Origin: Ulota crispa
Taxonomy: Eukaryota; Streptophyta; Bryopsida; Orthotrichales; Orthotrichaceae
Direction: 5' to 3'
Length of the DNA: 64,000 nt
NCBI GenBank assembly: GCA_963920765.1
Contig: OY987242.1
Location: forward strand, 29,846,002 to 29,910,001
Position 1 is the first letter of the stretch. Each line of letters begins with the position of its first letter. The notes below the pieces were generated by a model. That model made no database searches and was not told the origin of the DNA. It saw nothing but the letters and a program-made list of their open reading frames with translations. The translations under genes were made by a program, and so were the position numbers. Positions 26,077 to 38,065 of this stretch are shown here, piece after piece.

Positions 26077-26831
26077 TTAACTCTTAAAAGCCCATTGCCC
26101 CTATGGGGGACAAATTGGATTTTGAGCAACTCACTAGAAATGGGTTTTTCATTTTTTTCTTTGAAATTTTCAAACATAGTGTGTCTGAGGAGTAGCTTTG
26201 CCCAACAATTTTCATAGCTTTTGACCACATGGTTCAAAATGTATTGCATGATATGTAGTTTTTTGTGAACACCAAATAGCCTAGGTAGTTCAGAGAACTT
26301 CTTAAAAAAACTCATGAATATATTTTATTTTTAAAAAATTGGTTCTTTGGATTTATATATAGGTGAGAATCTTTGAATCATTCAATTTCATTTAATGAGT
26401 TGAAAGTTATGAGAAGTTTTGGTTTGTTGGTAGGTATGGAGTCTCTCAAAGTCGTATTTTTAGGCAAACTAAAATTTCTTTTAAGTTTCATTTCATTAAT
26501 TAAAATTGAATGATTCAAAGCCTCTCACATATTCAAATATTCTCGCATATATAAATCTAAACAACCAATTCTTAAAAAATAGAAAACAGTAATTTTTAAA
26601 GAATTTGTTTGAGCAGCCTAGGCTGCCAAGAGTTTAAAGAAAACTACATATCATGCAATAACTTTTGAACCATGTGGTCAAAAACTATGAAAACTCTTGG
26701 GCCTTAAAGCTGTTCCTCAGACACATCATGTCTGATTATTTCAAAGAAAAAAAATGAAAAATCCATTTGCAATGAGCTGCCCAAAATTGCTACGTTGCCA
26801 AAAAAACGGAGCTTTTTACTTTAGGGGTTAA
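26077..26831. mobile_element. TTAA-family element, foldback form
   Basis: TTAACTCTTAAAAGCCCATT left and CTTTAGGGGTTAA right. Both halves are the same arm type in inverted orientation (TGCATGATATGTAGTTTT against AAAACTACATATCATGCA, and so on), about 360 bp each. Confidence 0.82.
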
Positions 26832-26920
26832 GAAATTCATCAAGAGTAAAAAACTAAAAGTGGTCAAGTTGAGTTTACATACCTTAGAGAGAATCATGGC
26901 CAACGTTTATAAATAACAAC

Positions 26921-27222
26921 TAAGGTAGCAACACCCATAACCATCACCTCTAAAATCTTGAAAAATTTGTGAAAGTGAATAGATGTAATTACAAGGATGT
27001 ATACAACATGTGAACATGAAACATTAGTGTTGGTATTAGGTGCAACTGCAGTCGGCTCTTTAAAAATTCACAACTTATTCTCACAGTATCCAAATAATAC
27101 ATTCAAAAGTGCAAATTCATCATTTTTCTCTTGCTAATAGGACCCTATAATTTGCTAGATCTTTATTAATAATAATTATGTTCAAAACCCTTAATTTGAC
27201 AGTTATGGGTGCTGCTACCTTA
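26921..27222. mobile_element. MITE with TAAGGTAGC..CACCCATAAC termini
   Basis: TAAGGTAGCAACACCCATAA left, TTATGGGTGCTGCTACCTTA right; 302 bp. The TAAGGTAG start is shared with elements at 31418, 43202, 56128, 57863 and 63723. Confidence 0.75.
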
Positions 27223-28521
27223 AGCACTAATGTTGTTTTCACAACAATATGTTGGATTGGTATACTAGGGTTATTCTAATGCATTTATTGTATTGTCTAA
27301 AATGTATTCATTTAGTCCTTCTTGCTCCATATGTTGTTCTAAGTTTGCTTGCTCTGGCTTCATTAGTGAGTTCTTCTATTCAATGAGATCGTATAATTTT
27401 TTTTGATGATTCTTCCTATCCATAGGAGGAATCTTTGTTGTGCACTCTCTAATGCTTCATTTTAATGAATGGAAGATATGGCTTTCCAAAACTCTTTTGG
27501 TAGGCTTCTCATGACTTAATTCATCAGAATTGTCAATAGACAACTTTGCATAGACATAGGACTTGCTACCTACTTCTTTTGTTTTTAAATAAAAAAATAT
27601 AGAATCAAGCCGCAAAGGAGTAGGAAAATTTTGATATTCAATAAAGAGCATGCGTTAGTTGTGATTCTGCCAAATATGAATCATATAACAAAATTTATAC
27701 AATGAATACACTCCTACCAAATGCATGATACGACTTACCTAATAAAGCTTTTATGATATGATTATCAGTTTCATGTGCAAGTTATTTTAATTACTAATAT
27801 TTAGTAAGATTTATCTTTAAGAACTTCGTAACATTAGTCAGCAATGTGGTCTAAATTTCATCTAAGCACATGCAAAGAAACCAATTCTCACTGTTGAAGA
27901 AATACCCACTTCTCATCTTGTGTAGTTTCACGGTCCGAATTCTTCCTCTAATATGTTTCCAATCTTTTCATAAATTCTTCTATAAGTTCACTTGTAGATA
28001 CTGGTTCTTCTTCCTTTCAAACATAATTGTTTAATCTTCATAATTACGATATTATACCCTCTACACTTGGATGAAAAGTTTGCAAATTTTTGGATTTAAT
28101 TTCAAATTCCTTTACATATTAAACGCATAAATTTACTAGATGGATTACTAACTTTTCTAAATACTCCTTTTCAAAAGCAAAATAATGAACCCAGTAGATG
28201 GCCCATCCATGCCCCTTTCAAGGAACCCCAACAAAGATCTTTATTTGTACATTGGCATATGGAAAATGTCTTACAACCTACTTTTCCTAATCCAAAGCTT
28301 TGATTGCTATGATGGCTAAAAGTCTTGAGTTCCAATGGAAACAAGGCAATCATTCAATCATGATTGTGCACAACACCAAGAAAATCATAGAGAAGTTGTG
28401 GCATGGTACTTAATTGTGCCAAATCAAGTTTGGAATACCATTTTATATACATACTTTTTGTGGCACTTAGTACTTCTACAATAGAAAAGTCATACAAGGT
28501 AACTACACTTCACGCACACTT
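27223..28521. other. AT-rich intergenic, nothing recognised
   Basis: No supported gene or bounded repeat. Confidence 0.5.
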
Positions 28522-29440
28522 TTAACTCCTAAAGGACCAAACCCTCTTTTTTAGAAACATCGTGATTTTGGGCAGGTACTTGTGGTTGGAAATTTTCATA
28601 TTTTAGGCTGAAATATCAACAAAATGTGGGGACGAGGTTCATCTTTCATATGCACTAAATTCCATGACATTTGGAGTTATGAGTAAAAAGTTATGGCCTA
28701 ATATGATGTTTTTTTACGTTTGTTGGGCAGCTTGGGCAGATTTTTAAAAGTCACTTTTTCAAAAACAATTTTTAAAAATTGGTTGAGGAGATTTATGTGA
28801 ATGTAGGAAGCTTTGAATCAATCCATTTTGAACAACAAGATGAAACTTATGAGGATTTTTTGTTTGCGGGCAAGAATGAATTAACTACTCTAAAATAAAC
28901 TCTAAAGTCCTTTATTTTACTCAATTTTCAACATTTTGGAAAAAAAACAAAACAAAAGAATGAATATTGTTTATGACAACATTGCAACTATTGGGATTGG
29001 CATTTTTTATTTCCATAAATAAATTCTTAACAATTTAGTGTTTTGATCATTCTCTACTTCTTTTTACTTACTAATTTTTTTCCATATGTTATACAATTCC
29101 AAATGATTTGAAACTTTTTTGACATGTACTTTACTTAGGTGGAATAAGGAATTTAGAGAAACACCACCCACATGGCCTTTTTCCTTAGGAATTTCACCTT
29201 CCTAAGGGTAGCTGCCCAGTTTTCATAAGATGTTTTTGAATATTGAAACCATTCTAACTTCCAATCCACTCAACGGAAAACTCTAAAGTTTTTTCCACAT
29301 CTTCTAAAACTATTCTTCTACAAGATCCTATGGTCACATATGCATAGTAATGTTTTTGTTTTCAAAATTGATTGATGCTCTAAAAATGGCAATTTTGGAG
29401 AGTTTTTGGTGAAAACTTTGCTTGGACCTTTAAGGGATAA
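28522..29440. mobile_element. TTAA-family element
   Basis: TTAACTCCTAAAGGACCAAA left, CTTGGACCTTTAAGGGATAA right. It is the inverted counterpart of 4083-4998. Confidence 0.82.
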
Positions 29441-31417
29441 TGTACCTGACCTAGGCTTGGTACATTTTAACAAAGTCAAAAATTAAGGAGCTCTTGGAGG
29501 GCTCATTATCCTACTCAAGTATCTTTTATAATTTGGATGTTCCTTTAACAAATAATACCTCATATTCTATGTCTAAAACTAGGAAACTTGCAAGTTTTAA
29601 AAAACTTCATGTAGTGAATCAATTTTGTGGAAAATAATAGTATCGTATCCTCTAAATGGGTCAAATACCAAATTTTGACCGTTGATTGGCTTTTTGGCAA
29701 GAGTGTTTACGTATATAGCACAAAGCTCTCAATTCGTGTCTCACAAAAAAGGTCATAAGTCGTTCCAAACAAATGTTTGATGCATTAAATTGATCTAGTA
29801 CCAAAGAATAATCTTCGCAATTATGAATATACGAAAATATAATTCTATTATTTTGTCATCCACTTAAAAAGTCCTTCAAAATTAAGGCATAATTCAAGAA
29901 CAACACCCAAATATCACACACAAAAATTTATGAGAGGAGAATATATGATTAGTAGATTTTTCCAAATCCATATCCTAATTTCAACATCTAAATATCACTC
30001 TACAATGAATAGTTATCAATAAACAAGAATATGAAATCATCCTTTTGGACGCATTTTTGATTTTTTACTTCATGCTTGACAACACGTGTATATGGCATTA
30101 TTCTTCCATGATATTGGAGTGTCTTTAGACACATTAGTTAAAACATGTGGAATGCACATTTACCGTATGAGTGCAACGAAAGTTGGTTTAGATTTTACTA
30201 AGGAAGAAATATCCAATACTAACAATGTACCTAATGTCGTTACTCTCTATACATGGTGGTTATTTTAAAACTTACATTTAAGTAAGTCATAAATATTTTA
30301 TCATTTTGGTCAACAACAATAAGTTCTAAATGGCTTAACTAAACTTAAAACAAGATATTTGTTAATTTGGTAAACAATGTACAAAGTGAGATTTTTGGCT
30401 TTTTTTTTAGAGAACGTTATATTCATTAAATTGGGACTCTATTGATTGTTTTCCAATGAAATGAGATATATATCATCCATATCATCCATAAATACATTCT
30501 TTTTGGACAGAAAGATCATTAACTTTTGAGATTTTGAAAAGAGTTCATACAATAGGATTCATGTGACCTCTTGAATTCAAATTTAGGAGGCCTTTTCAGA
30601 TTCAGGTGAGGTACAAAATGATACCCATGTTTTTACCAAATTAACGAATAACGCGTTTTAAGTTCTAGAATGATCACCATGTGTATGTAAAGAGTAACAA
30701 AAATTAGGTTCATTGTTGGTAATGAGTGTTTCTAACTTATATCTCAGCCATGTTCATACACAATGCTAATTGACACCAATGTTCACGACAGTGGCTAACC
30801 AACTTCAGAACAGCTTCGACCATCTTTGTTTTATGGCTACAAAATGTGAGAATATCATAGAGCTATGCAGTAGGCTGTTTTCTAGACAAATTTTAGCAGT
30901 GTTTTTTAGCCGCTTGAGATTATTTTGAAAACCACGTTGGGGAGCACTGGTTGACACACCGTGAGGCATGGAACACTTGAAGTAGAAGAGGACTGACTGA
31001 GGCTTTTGGCAGGTTGCACCAATGAAGAAGCGGGCAGAACTCGTCAACCCAAACTCAACATCCGTCCATCCAAAAGCTCCAATCAAAGCAAAGCAAAACA
31101 AACCGTGAAAGTGAAAGCGCAGCTCTCACCACACAGGCACACAAGGCAGGGCAGGGCAGGGCAGCGTTTCTTTTTTGGCAAATTTTTGCCTAAAGCTTGC
31201 CTCAAAATCCTTGTGGCTACCACTACGTCAAGAAATTAGGTTAAAAAAGTGGATGAAATAGCTAGATGTGTCCTTGAACAAACATACGATTTATCAGCTT
31301 TTGGATGAAAGTACTTTATATTAGTAAACTTGTTGGATGAACATGCACACATCATTTATTTCTTTCAATATTAGTCAAATTTTTCTTACCTGCATGCTCT
31401 TGAGGGTGCGAGTCGCT
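29441..31417. other. Intergenic; one MITE (30350-30658) and a GC-richer patch at 30.8-31.2 kb
   Basis: ACAAGATATTTGTTAATTTG and the inverted CAAATTAACGAATAACGCGT bound a 309-bp MITE of the LEA_2-intron family. 30780-31200 is GC-richer and ends with (GGGCA)n at about 31147-31163, but its ORFs show no domain. Confidence 0.45.
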
Positions 31418-31527
31418 CTAAGGTAGCACCACTCATTCGCGACCAAGTTACAAACCCGACCCCCCTGTACCCAGCGTTTTCATTTCAGAACCAAAATAAG
31501 AACTTTGGGTACGTAGGGTCAGGTCTG

Positions 31528-32171
31528 TTAACCCCCAAATGCCCAAGGCACCCAATTGGGTGTTTGCAAAACTTTGAAGACATATAAAATCTTATCAAAT
31601 TACTATTTTTGGTATTTTCTTTTGCACACAAGTTTTTTCTGAAGTCTATTTTCAACATCAAATATTTGATTTTGAAAATGAATGTTCATGATTTTTCTAT
31701 TCAAGATTTGTACAAGGGTGTCAACTGCAATCTTGAGTTTTTTAGTGTTGGAAGATCTTGAAAATGAGCCTCAAATACACTAGAGCTTGGAGAAAAATCC
31801 GCATTAGAAATCCATTTAAAAAAAATACAAGAGTAGATTTTGAAAGCCGTAAATTGGTTGAGGTTAAACAAGTAATGACCTTAAACCTCATATTTTTTTG
31901 ATGACCAACTTTTTAGGTTTGACATGTGAAATGAGGATTAGAAAACTTTAAGTCACTTTTGCAGTTTTAACACCCTCATGTTCAAACGTTATAATCTTTC
32001 AAACTATAAGTGATATTGTTATGTTTTCTTTTTCCATGTAATCTCTAACATGTCAAGTTTAAATTTTTAGGGTTACAATTTTAAAAAAATTGATGAGATT
32101 TATGAAAAGGTTGGTTAATTGTTCACTTTCCTGAAAATACCAAGAAGTTCAAAAAGGCCTTGGGCATTTAG
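31528..32171. mobile_element. TTAA-type element, CCCCTAAATGCCCAAGGC subgroup
   Basis: TTAACCCCCAAATGCCCAAG left and GCCTTGGGCATTTAG right. It is the inverted homologue of 48980-49633 along its whole length. Confidence 0.82.
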
Positions 32172-33081
32172 CCCCTAAATGCCCAAGAGTGTTTTTTCTT
32201 GTTTTTGGAAGGCAATTTTCAAGTTTTTGAATTGTCCTTGTAAGATCATTATCAAACATCAAAACAAAATTGTAACCGTTGAATCTTGAACTTCAAGGCT
32301 TCTAGATGGCGCTACCCAAAAAGAATCCAAAATGGCCGCTTGGATTTGAAGATATTTGCGATTGAATGATGGTGAGTATGGAATTTTTTGCTTATTTTGG
32401 AGCTGCCCAAAACTTCTAATGCAAATTGGTAACTTTTGGATACAAAATTGGAAAAAAATCATTTAGGATGCTTTAGTATTTATTGTTGTTACTTCAATAC
32501 CAATGGCCCCCCTTCCAAATCCATGACCACAATTTCACAAATGAGCCTGCAACGCAATTGTCAAAACCCAATTGTCTAATACAAAGAATTTTCAACTTCA
32601 ATTATTGACCAAAATCATTATGAATGAAAGAATTTTCAACGGTGAAAGGATTTTGATTTTTATAACAAAGACATTCCAAGTGAAATTAGTCCAAAAGCAC
32701 TTTTAGATTTAGTTAGATGTCAAAATTTCAGTAAAAAGGCCCTTATTGCCCAAGGGAGTGCCCAAAGGAAATCTTCACCTTTTGCTCAACTTGATGCCCA
32801 CCTTTTCAATGTAGCAACTTCTCATAGGCTTTGTGACACTATTCATGACACTATTCATGTCACCAAATGTATACTTGTAATCAACCTTCCACCAAAAACA
32901 ATTGGAATAAGATATGGAGGAAATTGAATTTGAACAATGAAGCTAATTTTAACGCGCAACTTTTCCAAGACAAAAAACCTAAAAATGATAAAATCGGCAC
33001 CATCAACAGGGTTTCAAAATTTCCTAAAATTTTTTGGACACCCAAATTGGGTGCCTAAGGCATTTAGGGGTTAGGGGTTAA
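32172..33081. mobile_element. TTAA-type element, same subgroup, joined to the previous one
   Basis: Begins CCCCTAAATGCCCAAGAG directly after the previous element's GGGCATTTAG. The expected shared GGGTTAA is missing. The right end is GGCATTTAGGGGTTAGGGGTTAA, with GGGGTTA doubled. Confidence 0.78.
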
Positions 33082-33789
33082 ATGGTCGGGTATGGGTGGT
33101 GCTACCTTACCTTGACAAAAACATAAAAAAAACCACAAGGGCAGGGGCAGAACGGCAGAAGGGAACGCACCCAAATCAAGGGGCCAGTCACCCAGAAGAA
33201 GGGGAATATCTGTCGGGCCGATATTTAATCTGCAGCCCTGCCCTCCTTGACAGCTGTCACCCCAAGAGACGTAGAAATTACGGATTCACGGCACCAGGGT
33301 CCCGCCACGGGCAGGCCCGCTGCAGGCAGGGAACCAACTGATCTCACGGTCATGGGCCCACCCCCCGGTCTCGGAGGGAGGACCGTTCTAGGTTCTTCGC
33401 TTCGCCCGTGACGCCACGGCTCTCTCCCTTGTACTGTTTGGTTTAGGCCTGGCTTCCCCCAAACCCAAGGCCTCCTCCTGCCTCGCGGCTCACCGCCACG
33501 CCGCTCCCTTCTCTCGTCCCAAGCCTCTCCTTGCCTTCCTGCTTGCCTGGGACCATCTGGAACGTGGCGCCAGGGGTTGCGTTGGATCGGTCACGTTGGT
33601 ACTAACTTATTCTCACGTTCAAACTAGTAGTGTTGGTCATGGCCGTCTCGGCGATGGCAGCAGCAGCAGCAACACGAACACACCAGTGATTGATTTCCTC
33701 TTTACTTACTCCATGCCGTCAACCCTCCCCTCCTGGAACTAGTCAAGCTTAACTGCCTCCTCCTGTCTCGCGTTCCATCTCATACGACG

Positions 33790-34020
33790 GCCGTGGTGTC
33801 TGCAGTGCCAACTGTGCTGTTCGATTAGTAGTAAGCTTTGAGAAGATGCGGTTGATAGTGTGTTGAATCGCCCAAGTTACTACCCTTTTGGCCGACTTGG
33901 TGGTAGTCTTTTTTGTGTCTGCAGTGAGTTCACGCGACGACTGTGCGTTGTTCGGTTCTCAGTGGGCCTTGTGAAGACGGAGTCGGCGATGAGTTGAATC
34001 GCTCAAGTTGCTCCCTTTGA
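33790..34020 (+). repeat. Diverged tandem duplication of about 110 bp in the leader
   Basis: GTGTCTGCAGTG occurs at about 33796 and again at 33917. GTTGAATCGCCCAAGTTACT at about 33863 is matched by GTTGAATCGCTCAAGTTGCT at about 33992. Order and spacing (121-129 bp) are kept between the copies. Confidence 0.6.
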
Positions 34021-34880
34021 TGTTCAGTTAGAATAGTTGTGAGAACAAGAGTGTCCGTTGGCGGGGTTTCCACTGTCTTGGCTTTCTGCTGTTTCTTGTA
34101 AGTGCCGACTAGTGAGTGTCTTTGTGTGTGTGGTGTTGAGGGTACTCTTTTTGTACAGTAGCAGGAGATAGTGGAAGTGAAGGGAGTGGACCACCGCAGT
34201 ATTGTATGCGTAACTTGAATGCTTTATGGTTTGGTGTGGCTGGACAATTGGACCGGTACTGCATGTCGATCATCGCATTGCGGGTGTCTGAACTTGAATT
34301 ATCAGACATGAGTCTAAGTTCTCGATTGGACAGTCGTAGTATTGTTCCTGTCCACAGTCGAAGTTGTAGCGTAGTCGCTGTGAATCAGGTGGGTGACAGA
34401 CACAGCCCAACTGGTCGGCGCAGCTAACCCTAAGTTGCGTGTTTTGCAAGCAGGTTTTGACCCGCTCACGAAGAAAGACGTTGGACATATATATGATATC
34501 GCTACATTACGGCTTTACTGAGACTTTTGCACTGGCGCCGCTCTTAAGCAAGGGAAACTGGAATTAGTTGAGACTACGCAGCGACCAAGTGTTGGCCAGC
34601 ACCAGTTCAGGTAGTTTCAGCAAACGTAAGTTAGTGACCAGGTAGTCGGATCTGTTGTGTATACCCAGTGACGTTAGACAGTGTGCCGCATTCAACTTCC
34701 ATATCACATCACACAGGCTTTGGCGAGGCCGTGGGTTCTTTAGTCAGTAGTAGTTCATGAAACCGCCTTGAGGAGTAGGAGAGCGGTTTCTGCAACAGTC
34801 ACCTTTCGCACGCAATATATCAACTTGGCTGAGGATTAAACCCCTCCTTATTTGGTAACTTACAGGTGCACAATCACAAC

Positions 34881-34895
34881 ATGACGGTGCAGTGA
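34881..34895 (+). promoter_or_regulatory. Four-codon upstream ORF (M-T-V-Q-stop)
   Basis: This minimal uORF lies 27 bases before the main ATG and just after the candidate leader-intron acceptor, so it should be in the mature leader. Short uORFs of this kind commonly lower translation of the main ORF. Use in vivo is untested. Confidence 0.4.
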
Positions 34896-34922
34896 TTGGG
34901 AGGTTTGTGATCATTCACGGGC

Positions 34923-36919
34923 ATGGAGCACTCCCGGAGTCACAGCGAAGTCCCAGAGCTGATAGATTTCTTCAAGTCTGAGATGCCTCTACGTCAGGAT
35001 CGCCACATGGGAAAGCAGGAGTATCTGTATAAACCAGGAAACCAGCAGTGGAGTCCCAATCCAACTCTACGACCTGCTTCACTGGAACGCGCCATCGCCG
35101 ACAGTGCAAAACTTCCGCCGGAGCCCATTCTAGTGGACTTCTTCAAGGGTGGGAATGGCGATGGCGACCCCCATTATGGTGGTGGTGGTGGTGGTGATGA
35201 AGTTGATCATCGTCATCATCATCAACAACTTCATCTTGGAGTTGACGCCGCAGTATTCAACAGGTATCCATTTGAAGTTTTTTTCGAGGTTCTTTACAGG
35301 AATGGTTTGGGTGCACAGACTAGCTTGGCTTCATTCAAGTTCTGGCCTATTTGTTCAGTTTGTTGGCAGCACCTGGTTTCTGTCTGTACAGTTATGGTCA
35401 AGTCTGTGGGGGCGTCGTGAATGCCAGTTGTTCCGATGTTTCCCTTTGATTCTTTCTCTGGAAGAAGATGCAGTTAACAGTTACCACTCCATGTGGGGTT
35501 GCAAGCATTCCGGCTTTCCGAGTACCAACTTTACCGTTGCTGTTTCACACGGTGAAGATTCACATTGTGTGCACTGTTCACAGCGTGACTCTTACCAGTT
35601 ATTGGTATGGGTAGTCTAATTTTAGTTTCGGATTACTCCTGCAAACTTACTATAATTAGATGCACGGTGCCGACTTAACCGAGTCAAGTAATGCGTGCGC
35701 GTCGCGTGACGCCAACGTAAGTTCGTACTTGTAGTGCAGACCTGAAGATCGATGCAATCACTTTGTTATAGCAAAGCGATTCGTCCATCACATCACTGCA
35801 TCCGTCGAGATCGAAAGCACAGCTTAGACTATTTGCTTTTTTAGTTACAAGATATCAATTGCGGCGGCCATTGATCTTTCTCGTACGGGGGATATATCTG
35901 GATTGTTTCGTAATGGTGTTTGGTCTGAACACGTTTCCAAGACTGTTGTTTTAGTTCACCGTCAACGGACTCGTAGAACAATTCGACCAGTTCGTCACAA
36001 GCTTGCTACCCCATCGAGATTGCAAACAAGCTCAGATAACCATTTTTTTTTGGTTTCGAGAATTGCGACGGGCATTGATTGGTCTCTTCGCCAGTTCATC
36101 ATGGTGTATAATTTTCGAGCTGTTGGACCACATTGCAGATCTTTTTCTGCCGTAGAGGCCAAGCATCATCCAATGGCGAAGTTGAAAGAGGCGGTGGGGG
36201 AGCAGTGGAGCTTACAGGTGGCAAACCCGCCCACAGTTCTGAAGATTGTGTCACCCACTTCGACAGGAACCGAGGAGTCTGGTACCGCGGCGCCGAAGAC
36301 ACCGACATGCGACATGGAGATCGCGTATAGGCGACACAACGAGTACTCAGCCCAGCAAGGATCGACATTTTCTCCTGACTCCGGCCAAATCCGCGTGGAC
36401 GCGCATGATGACGGACATGCTAGGAGGCATGGAGAGATGATGATCAGGAACCTTGTTTCTAACGGCGAAGAAGTCTGCGCAGAGAGCGGTACTACCAGCC
36501 ATGGCTGGAAGCGGCTGCGAAGAATCACCCCGGCTCACATTGCGCCACCGCTGATGCGATCAGAGCCGCTGGATAAAACCCCGACGTCTCGCTTCTGCGA
36601 TGCGTCCACGCAAACGCACTTCTCGGATTCATCGCCACTGCGCAGTCTTCGGGAAGTAGAAAACGAAGAGGCGGAGGCTGTCGTGCAGGCAGCCACTTCC
36701 CTCTTGAGTCTAGCGTCCAACGAGGGAATCTGTCACCGTCGCCCTCTGGCTTCTTCTTCGTCCATGGGTCCGTCGGAAAGTGAACGAGAAGTGGACGAAG
36801 TGGACGGAGCTGGACGCAGCTCCGTCGGGGCTTGCTCCTCCGTTCTGTCCAGGCCTAGCAACAAGCGTCGATACAGGCTTGTCGTTGATCTCCTGGAGGA
36901 AAGTCCAAATGTCAGGTAG
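34923..36919 (+). CDS. Unrecognised 373-residue protein, two exons, probably nuclear
   Basis: I model exon 1 as 34923-35263 (donor ACAG|GTATCC) and exon 2 as 36139-36919 (acceptor TTGCAG). The donor leaves two bases (AG) and the acceptor supplies one, so the frame is kept (AGA). An in-frame TGA at 34908 fixes the first ATG. Visible parts are two copies of a short hydrophobic-acidic motif, LIDFFK (13-18) and LVDFFK (70-75); Gly6 (86-91) followed by a His-rich stretch; a basic patch KRLRR (238-242); an acidic, Ala/Leu-rich segment (286-307); and a basic C-terminus NKRRYRLVVDLLEES. Low complexity with basic clusters suggests a nuclear regulator. I do not recognise a family and assign no function. 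The acceptor's pyrimidine tract is weak. The last codons overlap a possible donor (CAG|GTAGAA at 36916/36917), so a further 3' exon is possible. Confidence 0.6.
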
Positions 36920-37640
36920 AAAGCCTGGCAAACGAACGAAGGCATTCGTTGGTCACCTGAATCGGAGAGTCCGTTGAAATCAGTACGAGACGTCGACAAA
37001 AGCTGGACTACTTTTCTTCCGTCCAGTAGCCTCTGTCAATACCATCTAGCTTAACGTTAAACTCGGTGTCCAGGCAACCAGCTCCTTTCTAGGCATGCTT
37101 TTAGTGCAACGAGCGTGAGGAGCTACTGAACGGAGCATTAGGGCTTCCTGCAATCCCCCTCCCTATTGCTGGACACCATGTTTAAAACACGTCCCATAGT
37201 AATTGGACAATTCACGCTGCAGAGGATTCTGCTAATGAAGTGGGCTTTGCAAAGGACTGGATAGACTTGAGCCCTGAGGTGCTCTTAGCCTGCTTTTCGG
37301 AGCAATCTAGTGCAATTCCAAAAGCAAGGATTTTGCCAACTCTGCGTCCACCGATGCAGGATCACGCACTCACGTATCCGGTGACGTCGTGCGACCCGTT
37401 GCAATGATCGGTACAGTCATTGTTAGTAGGGCTTGCTCTTGCAGACCGGTGGTAGATTTGCTGGCGGAGGAGTCCAAGAGTTAGGTAGAGGATCATGCCA
37501 TAGCCATGGTTGTTGAGAACAGCGGAGGGGCTGAGTTTTTGGAGAGGACGACTACTACTGTACACATGATGAGAACTTGTACATGATTAATGTCCCACTG
37601 TATATATTTTGTCAAATATTGCAATGAAAAAGCGGAGCAT
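36920..37640 (+). other. Probable 3' UTR of the 34.9-kb gene, holding a partial duplicate of the CDS end
   Basis: GC stays raised to about 37.57 kb. TATATATTTTGTCAAATATTG at 37600-37620 is a plausible poly(A) region. At 37427-37490 the sequence resembles 36830-36922, the end of the coding region (GGGCTTGCTC, then GAT.T.CTGG..GAGG..AGTCCAA..GT.AGGTAGA), with about 37 bases missing from the second copy. In one frame it reads VVDLLAEES, against VVDLLEES in the protein. Confidence 0.45.
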
Positions 37641-38065
37641 TTTTGCGGTCAACGTCGGGGAGCCCAGCCACATGTGAACATGAATGATCGGCTCTTGTTG
37701 GTCTTTTCATGATTTGTTTGTACGAAAATGGTGTCGATTGGCGTGAAGTCCAATTTTCATTGAGCTAAGACTTTTTCTTTGGTTGGAGAAGTGTGAATTA
37801 ATTTCTCCAAAATATGTCGTTTCACTTAACCCCTGAATGTCTAAAATCGCCTTTGTTGCCAGTACAATGCAACATACTTTTCTTCTATATGGAATGGATT
37901 TACACTTACACTTCATTTGAGATCAACAAAAAAGTTGGAATATTGATCAATGTAATTATGGCTAGCTATTTTGGAGATCCTAAATTAAAACTTCTAAATA
38001 AAAACATCTTGTTAGTAGTAAATGTCGATTATACAACAACGTTTCTATTTGTGTCCACGGGATGT
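37641..38065. other. Intergenic; lone TTAACCCCTGAATG end at 37826
   Basis: TTAACCCCTGAATGTC at 37826 looks like one end of a TTAA-type element, but no inverted partner was found before 38066. Confidence 0.35.

Larger units (their letters stand above)
31418..33109. mobile_element. MITE with TAAGGTAGCACCAC termini carrying two TTAA elements
   Basis: CTAAGGTAGCACCAC left and GGGTGGTGCTACCTTA right. Removing 31528-33081 leaves only about 140 bp. GGTCGGGTATGGG..CTACCTTACC recurs at 47320-47365. Confidence 0.6.
33400..34922 (+). promoter_or_regulatory. GC-rich leader region of the 34.9-kb gene, with possible 5'-UTR intron
   Basis: A CT-rich block at 33420-33550 looks like the transcription start zone. 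A consensus donor (AAAC|GTAAGT at 34626) and a TTACAG acceptor ending at 34865 would define a 240-bp leader intron. GCAGCAGCAGCAGC lies at about 33658-33670. Many upstream ATGs mean that either splicing or re-initiation must be used. The exact start site is not determinable from the sequence alone. Confidence 0.45.

Noticed and set aside
1-33000. LTR retrotransposons
   Set aside because: No long direct terminal repeats, primer-binding sites, or gag/pol-like ORFs could be found by eye; the repeats present are inverted, short and non-coding.
35149-35619. 156-codon ORF overlapping exon 1 of the 34.9-kb gene in another frame
   Set aside because: It reads the GGT/CAT repeats as poly-Val/Ile and continues into the proposed intron; the in-frame exon 1 with its splice fit is more coherent.
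36099-36999. Several opposite-strand ORFs across the 36-kb exon
   Set aside because: These are mirror ORFs of a GC-rich coding exon; no domain or conserved motif.
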